A stretch of DNA of 64,000 nucleotides, taken from CAYJKB01 sp964370625. GTDB taxonomy: Bacteria; Bacillota; Clostridia; Oscillospirales; Butyricicoccaceae. The DNA is taken from assembly GCA_964370625.1 (NCBI GenBank), contig CAYJKB010000005.1:1-64000 (forward strand). Reading direction: 5' to 3'. Below are positions 58,136 to 64,000 of this stretch, piece by piece. A program made the position numbers and the translations under genes. The notes beneath the pieces are model-generated. The model did not search any database, was not told where the DNA came from, and saw only the letters and a list, made by a program, of their open reading frames with translations. The first letter of the stretch is position 1. Every line of letters starts with the position of its first letter.

Positions 58136-58735
58136 ATGTATATGAAAAGAATAGTTTGGTTTCAAAAGCTTACATTTTGGGCGTGTGAAATGTATTTTAG
58201 AGTTATATATAATCTGAAGTTTACAGGACTTGAAAATGTGCCAAAAGGCGGTTGCATCGTATGTGCAAACCATACTTCGCTTGCAGACCCTATGCTAGCT
58301 GCTATTGTAGGAGCGAAAAAAAATTCTAAAGTCGCTGCGATGGCAAAAAAAGAGCTGTTTGAAAAATTTGCTCTTAGAAATCTGCTTATAAGCATCGGTG
58401 GTTTCCCTGTTGACCGTAGCAAAGCTGATGTAACTGCAATTAAAATAGCATATAAAGCACTTGAAGATGAAGAAAAGTTTATCATTTTCCCAGAGGGTAC
58501 AAGGGTTAAAGAAGGAGAAATAGCTGATGTAAAAGCTGGTGCTGGAATGTTTGCACTTCGTACAAAAAAACCTGTACTACCTATTTATATTTCGCCTGTT
58601 AAAAAATTTCGTAGCAAAGTTGATGTTATTGTAGGTAAGCCCTTTTATCCAGAGGCTGGGGACAGAAAAAAATCTGAAGCCTATATGTATGCTTCAGAGC
58701 AGATTATTAAAGAAATCTATGATTTAGGTAAATAG
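58136..58735 (+). CDS. plsC: 1-acyl-sn-glycerol-3-phosphate acyltransferase
   Basis: The 199-aa membrane-associated acyltransferase makes phosphatidic acid. It has the HX4D motif NHTSLADP (His46, Asp51), substrate motif GGFPVDRSK, FPEGTR near residue 118 and the final KKPVLPIYI block. Starts directly after the cmk stop. Confidence 0.94.
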   Translation: MYMKRIVWFQKLTFWACEMYFRVIYNLKFTGLENVPKGGCIVCANHTSLADPMLAAIVGAKKNSKVAAMAKKELFEKFALRNLLISIGGFPVDRSKADVTAIKIAYKALEDEEKFIIFPEGTRVKEGEIADVKAGAGMFALRTKKPVLPIYISPVKKFRSKVDVIVGKPFYPEAGDRKKSEAYMYASEQIIKEIYDLGK

Positions 58736-58738
58736 ATT

Positions 58739-60700
58739 ATGCAGATAAAACTTGCAAAGAGTGCTGGATTTTGTTTCGGAGTAAAACGAGCTGTAGACAT
58801 TGCGATTAAAGAAAGTACAGAGCGGGAAAAGCTATATTCACTAGGTTCAATCATCCATAATCAAGCTGTAATTGATAAACTTTCAAAAAATGGCTTAATA
58901 ACTGTTGACAGCGTGGACGAAATAGAGGATAATAGTTGTGTGATAATTCGTGCACATGGAGTAGCACAGAGCATTTATCAGCAGCTTGATGATAAATGCT
59001 GTACAGTGATAGATGCTACATGTCCCTTTGTATCAAAAATCCATAATATTGTTAAAAGACAAAATCAAGATGGCGATGATATAATCATTTTAGGCAAGGC
59101 AGACCACCCAGAGGTGCTTGGTATTTCGGGTTGGTGTCATGATGCAAAGATATTACAAGATGAAAAAAATGTATTAAATTTTGTGCAAAATGACGAAAAT
59201 GATAGCCGAAAAAAAGTAACGATTGTAGGGCAGACTACGCTCAATCGTGAAAATTGGAATTTTTCTGTGAATATTCTGAAAAAACTGTATACAAACGCTA
59301 AAATTTTTGATACAATATGTAGTGCAACAGATGAAAGGCAAGAAGAAGCAAGGCAGCTTGCTTTTGAATGTGATTTCGTTGTTGTAATAGGAGACAAGCA
59401 TAGTTCTAATACGCAGAAGCTATTTGAAATTTGCAGCGAAATTTGCAAAAGCACAGTTTGTGTGCAAAATGCAAATGAACTTTCGGATATAATTAAAGAA
59501 TATAAAGATATTCAAAAATTTTCAATGATTGGAATTACTGCGGGAGCATCAACTCCTGCTTGTATAATTAAGGAGGTAATTAGTGTTATGAGTGAGACAA
59601 CAATGTTCGAGATGAACGGAAATTTTGAGGAACTACTGGAGCAAAGCTTAAAAACTTTAAATAATGGAGATAAGGTTACTGGTGTTATTACCCAAATCGG
59701 TCAAACTGAAATTCAAGTTGACCTAGGCGTAAAACAATCAGGATTTATTTCTACTGATGAGTTTAGTGATGACCCTACTTACAAAGTAGAGGACAATTAC
59801 AAAGTTGGCGATGAAATTGAAGCTATCGTTGTTAGAGTAAATGATGCTGATGGTTTTATCACACTATCTAAAAAACGTATTGACGCTGCACGTGGCTGGG
59901 AAACAGTTGAAGCTGCTAAAGAAAACAAAACAGTGCTTGAAGGTGTTGTTGTTGAAGAAAACAAAGGTGGCGTTGTTGCTGTAACAGCTGGCGTTCGTGT
60001 ATTTATTCCAGCTAGCCAAACTGGACTTGCTAAAGATGTGCCAATGTCTGAAATCATGAAAAAGAAAGTTTCTTTCTATGTAACTGAAATCAATAGACAA
60101 AGACGTCGTGTTGTAGGTTCTGTTCGTGCTGTATTAAACGAAGAAAGAAAAGCTCAAGCTGATAAAGTTTGGGAAGGTATTGAAGTAGGTGCATCTTACA
60201 AAGGTACAGTTAAATCTCTAACTTCATACGGTGCTTTCGTTGACATCGGTGGTGTTGACGGAATGGTTCATATTTCTGAACTTTCATGGGCAAGAGTTAA
60301 ACATCCATCAGAAGTAATCGCTGTTGGTGATGAAGTTGAAGTTTATGTTCTTTCAGCTGATAAAGAAACTCGCAAAATTTCTTTAGGACATAAAAAAGCT
60401 AGCGAAAATCCTTGGACAATGTTTACTACAAACAATCAAATCGATGATGTAGTTACAGTTAAAATCTTAAAATTCATGCCTTTCGGTGCTTTTGCTGAAA
60501 TCATCCCTGGTGTTGATGGTTTAATCCACATTTCACAAATCGCTGACAGAAGAATTGCTAAACCAGAAGAAGCTTTAGAAATCGGTCAAACTGTTGATGT
60601 ACTTATCACTGATATTGACATGGATAAAAAGAAAGTTTCTCTAAGCATTCGTGCACTTCTTGATGGAGACACAGGCGCTGAAGAAGCTGATGCTGAATAA
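58739..60700 (+). CDS. ispH-rpsA: Fusion of 4-hydroxy-3-methylbut-2-enyl diphosphate reductase (IspH) and ribosomal protein S1
   Basis: This 653-aa fusion is known from Clostridia. Residues 1-280 are IspH, the last step of the MEP isoprenoid route, with cluster cysteines Cys12, Cys95 and Cys194 and His-rich motifs (IIRAHGVAQ, GKADHPEVLG). Residues about 305-645 are four S1 RNA-binding domains (for example YGAFVDIGGVDGMVHISELSW, written in two parts as YGAFVDIGG and VDGMVHISEL). At the joint, AAGGAGGT (59570-59577) stands 10 bases before ATG 59588 (Met284), in frame, so free S1 could be made. Codon use becomes smoother in the S1 half, like a highly expressed gene. Confidence 0.95.
   Translation: MQIKLAKSAGFCFGVKRAVDIAIKESTEREKLYSLGSIIHNQAVIDKLSKNGLITVDSVDEIEDNSCVIIRAHGVAQSIYQQLDDKCCTVIDATCPFVSKIHNIVKRQNQDGDDIIILGKADHPEVLGISGWCHDAKILQDEKNVLNFVQNDENDSRKKVTIVGQTTLNRENWNFSVNILKKLYTNAKIFDTICSATDERQEEARQLAFECDFVVVIGDKHSSNTQKLFEICSEICKSTVCVQNANELSDIIKEYKDIQKFSMIGITAGASTPACIIKEVISVMSETTMFEMNGNFEELLEQSLKTLNNGDKVTGVITQIGQTEIQVDLGVKQSGFISTDEFSDDPTYKVEDNYKVGDEIEAIVVRVNDADGFITLSKKRIDAARGWETVEAAKENKTVLEGVVVEENKGGVVAVTAGVRVFIPASQTGLAKDVPMSEIMKKKVSFYVTEINRQRRRVVGSVRAVLNEERKAQADKVWEGIEVGASYKGTVKSLTSYGAFVDIGGVDGMVHISELSWARVKHPSEVIAVGDEVEVYVLSADKETRKISLGHKKASENPWTMFTTNNQIDDVVTVKILKFMPFGAFAEIIPGVDGLIHISQIADRRIAKPEEALEIGQTVDVLITDIDMDKKKVSLSIRALLDGDTGAEEADAE
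59570..59590 (+). promoter_or_regulatory. Internal ribosome binding site and start for S1 domain part
   Basis: AAGGAGGT at 59570-59577 and ATG at 59588, in frame at residue 284 of the fusion, just between the two functional halves. Spacing of 10 is at the long end of normal. Confidence 0.55.
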
Positions 60701-60724
60701 TTAATTAAATTATATAATTAAAGT

Positions 60725-60754
60725 ATAGGACGGATTTTTCCGTCCTATATTTTT
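60725..60754 (+). terminator. Terminator after ispH-rpsA
   Basis: ATAGGACGG / CCGTCCTAT with a 6-nt loop followed by ATTTTT. Confidence 0.85.
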
Positions 60755-60771
60755 AAATTTTGGAGAAAAAT

Positions 60772-61842
60772 ATGGAGTTTTTAAAAGAAAAAAGTGATTT
60801 ATGGCAATATTTAAAACAAGATACACGCCCAATCATGATATATGGAATGGGTGATGGTGCTGAAAAAATCATGCGAGTTTTAGAAAGCATTGGTCGCAGT
60901 GTATCAGAAGTTTTTGCCAGTGATGAATTTGTACGAGGTCATAGTTTTAAAGGATTTAAAGTGCAGAAATTCTCTGAAATACTTGAAAAATATAATGATT
61001 TTGTTATTTTAGTAGCATTTGCAAGTCAAGGTGCACCTGTTATTGATGCAATTTGTAAACTAGATGAAAAATATGAATTATATGCACCTGATGTGCCAGT
61101 TTACGGCACAAATTTATTTGATATGGAATTTTTGAATCGAAATATTGATGCAATAAATAAGGTATATGAATTGATGGAAGATGATAAATCAAAACTTGTT
61201 TTTGCAAACAACATCAATTTTAAATTAAGTGGAAAAATTAAATATTTAATGGAAATTCACAGTGATAAAGATGAAGTTTATAATGAAATTTTAAAAGTTA
61301 ATCATGATGAAAAATATGTTGATTTGGGAGCATACAACGGAGATACAATTCGTGAATTGCTTTCATACACACAAAATAATTATTCTGAAATTACAGCCTT
61401 CGAGCCAGATAAAAGAAATTTTAGAAAGTTATCAACATATGCAGAACAAGAAGAATTACGAAATATAAATTGTCATAATATTGGAGCTTGGTCACATGAA
61501 GAAATACTTATCTTTGATAATAAAGGTGGGAGAAATTCTGTTTTAAGTCAAACAAAAGGTAAAGAAATTCCTGTTAATAGTGTTGATAATATATTAAATG
61601 GTGAACCTGCGACATATATTAAATATGATGTTGAAGGGTCGGAATATGAAGCGATTTTAGGAGCGGAAAAAACGATAAAAATGCATTTTCCGAAACTTAA
61701 TGTGGCACTATATCATAGAAGTGAAGATATTTTTAAACTGCCATTAATGTTACATGAAATTAACCCTAATTACAAAATGTACTTACGACAACACCCATAT
61801 ATCCCAGCATGGGACACAAATTTATATTGTGTAGTGGAGTAG
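60772..61842 (+). CDS. FkbM-family methyltransferase
   Basis: The 356-aa protein has an N-terminal region resembling a nucleotide-binding or reductase-like fold (IMIYGMGDGAEKIMRVLES; VILVAFASQG) and a C-terminal FkbM SAM-dependent methyltransferase domain (about 175-350; YVDLGAYNGDTIRELLSY for SAM, ITAFEPDKRNFRKL, IKYDVEGSEYEAI). It probably methylates a sugar or lipid head. The ATG at 60772 follows TGGAGA; the upstream TTG at 60760 is inside that region. Substrate unknown. Confidence 0.87.
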   Translation: MEFLKEKSDLWQYLKQDTRPIMIYGMGDGAEKIMRVLESIGRSVSEVFASDEFVRGHSFKGFKVQKFSEILEKYNDFVILVAFASQGAPVIDAICKLDEKYELYAPDVPVYGTNLFDMEFLNRNIDAINKVYELMEDDKSKLVFANNINFKLSGKIKYLMEIHSDKDEVYNEILKVNHDEKYVDLGAYNGDTIRELLSYTQNNYSEITAFEPDKRNFRKLSTYAEQEELRNINCHNIGAWSHEEILIFDNKGGRNSVLSQTKGKEIPVNSVDNILNGEPATYIKYDVEGSEYEAILGAEKTIKMHFPKLNVALYHRSEDIFKLPLMLHEINPNYKMYLRQHPYIPAWDTNLYCVVE

Positions 61843-61885
61843 AAAATAGAATTTTAAAATATAAACTATATTGAATTTTTTGCAA

Positions 61886-61915
61886 AAAAGGTGTGACCGA
61901 CAGGTCACACCTTTT
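61886..61915. terminator. Bidirectional terminator
   Basis: AAAAGGTGTGACC / GGTCACACCTTTT with a 4-nt loop serves the convergent FkbM and gdhA genes. Confidence 0.88.
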
Positions 61916-61933
61916 ATTTTATAGAAATATAAA

Positions 61934-63298
<1,365 letters not shown>

Positions 63299-63447
63299 TT
63301 AAAAATACTAAATTCCGAATTGAATTTAGCTCTCCCCACGATAATATTAGCATAATCAAATTCAGAAATCTATAGCTAATTATATTTTTTTGTGTAATAT
63401 GTTAATTTTTCTATAACTTTTTAAAAATTATATTATAAAATAAATGA

Positions 63448-63476
63448 TTGAAAAAAAGGGCTTAATAGTATATAAT
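63448..63476 (+). promoter_or_regulatory. Promoter of glnN
   Basis: TTGAAA (63448-63453), 17-bp spacer, TATAAT (63471-63476). Confidence 0.65.
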
Positions 63477-63509
63477 ATAAATTAATTTAAAAATTGTGGA
63501 GGCTTAAAT

Positions 63510-64000
63510 ATGACAATAAACTCTGTTACAGATTTTTTTGGTGAAAGTGTCTTTAATGAAACAGTAATGCGAGACAAACTGCCAAAAGAAACATATAAAT
63601 CACTTTTACGTACAATTCAGCAAGGTGAACCACTAACTTTAGAAGTAGCGCAAGTTGTAGCTAATGCTATGAAAGATTGGGCGATTGAAAAAGGTGCAAC
63701 CCACTATACACACTGGTTCCAACCAATGACAGGGATAACTGCTGAAAAACATGATGCATTTATTTCACCTACAAGTGATGGTAAAATCATTATGGAATTT
63801 TCAGGAAAAGAACTAATCAAAGGTGAACCTGATGCATCATCGTTCCCTTCTGGAGGTCTACGTTCTACTTTTGAAGCACGTGGATATACAGCATGGGATG
63901 CAACTTCTTATGCATTCGTAAAAGATGGTTCTCTTTGTATTCCAACAGCGTTTTATTCATATTCTGGCGAAGCATTAGACCAAAAAACTCCACTTTTACG
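63510..64000 (+). CDS. glnN: Glutamine synthetase type III, N-terminal part (cut by window end)
   Basis: The first 163 codons of a GlnN-type enzyme that makes glutamine from glutamate and ammonia are present. It starts [20 protein letters not shown]; the type III signature [14 protein letters not shown] lies near residue 65, with EKHDAFISP and [19 protein letters not shown] after it. GGAGG site seven bases before the ATG at 63510. The full protein should be about 700 residues. Divergent from gdhA. Confidence 0.95.
   Translation, partial: MTINSVTDFFGESVFNETVMRDKLPKETYKSLLRTIQQGEPLTLEVAQVVANAMKDWAIEKGATHYTHWFQPMTGITAEKHDAFISPTSDGKIIMEFSGKELIKGEPDASSFPSGGLRSTFEARGYTAWDATSYAFVKDGSLCIPTAFYSYSGEALDQKTPLL

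Overview
The window comes from a low-GC (roughly one third GC by eye), spore-forming Clostridia-type Firmicute. Supporting markers are the ispH-rpsA fusion, a hutP-like gene next to cmk, YtfJ and DUF2953 sporulation-type genes beside scpAB, DUF4364, a type III glutamine synthetase, CIRCE-controlled hrcA-grpE-dnaK-dnaJ, and SigA-like promoters with strong AGGAGG ribosome sites. I recognised no rRNA, tRNA, CRISPR array, transposase or prophage gene. The species cannot be fixed from the window alone.

Layout. (1) 0.5-9.3 kb, minus strand: rpiR - glycerate kinase - PTS EIIABC - GH38 hydrolase - HPr - EI. This reads as a self-contained mannosylglycerate uptake and breakdown locus that carries its own general PTS proteins, with two matching palindromes as candidate RpiR sites. 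(2) 9.5-16.9 kb: YibE/F membrane protein, secreted alkaline phosphatase with a stalk domain, secreted M14 carboxypeptidase, an orphan OmpR-type response regulator, DUF1349 and an ApbE lipoprotein. (3) 17.1-25.7 kb: GT2/repeat glycosyltransferase, histidine kinase, chemoreceptor, an unknown protein, DUF1015, and a divergent HxlR regulator / flavin-binding protein pair. (4) 26.3-34.5 kb: heat-shock operon (minus), then lepA-hemW (plus). (5) 34.5-43.1 kb: ACT/UPF0210 pair; a minus-strand antiporter-lrgAB-DUF4364 group; GNAT-MocR; pyrE-radC. (6) 43.3-49.8 kb: uvrB and uvrA (split by a repeat), azlCD. (7) 49.9-60.7 kb: a long plus-strand run of housekeeping and sporulation-type genes: M50 protease, scpAB, DUF2953, ytfJ, D,D-carboxypeptidase, rluB, RpiR, flavoprotein, hutP, cmk, plsC, ispH-rpsA. 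(8) 60.8-64 kb: FkbM methyltransferase, NADP-type glutamate dehydrogenase (minus) and the start of glnN, cut by the window end.

The least explained material lies between genes. One repeat of about 540 bp with about 90 bp imperfect terminal inverted repeats occurs three times (about 73-398, 25731-26266, 45276-45816). Two copies keep an open 44-codon frame of identical length, and one copy is itself interrupted by a 75 bp palindrome. Other palindromic units lie at 5101-5180, 15715-15745, 36167-36197 and 22774-22861. The genome seems to tolerate several families of small structured elements at gene ends.

Other points for a second look: HPr has Arg where the regulatory Ser46 normally sits; apbE seems to start at ATT; a strong internal ribosome site could produce free ribosomal protein S1 from the ispH-rpsA fusion.
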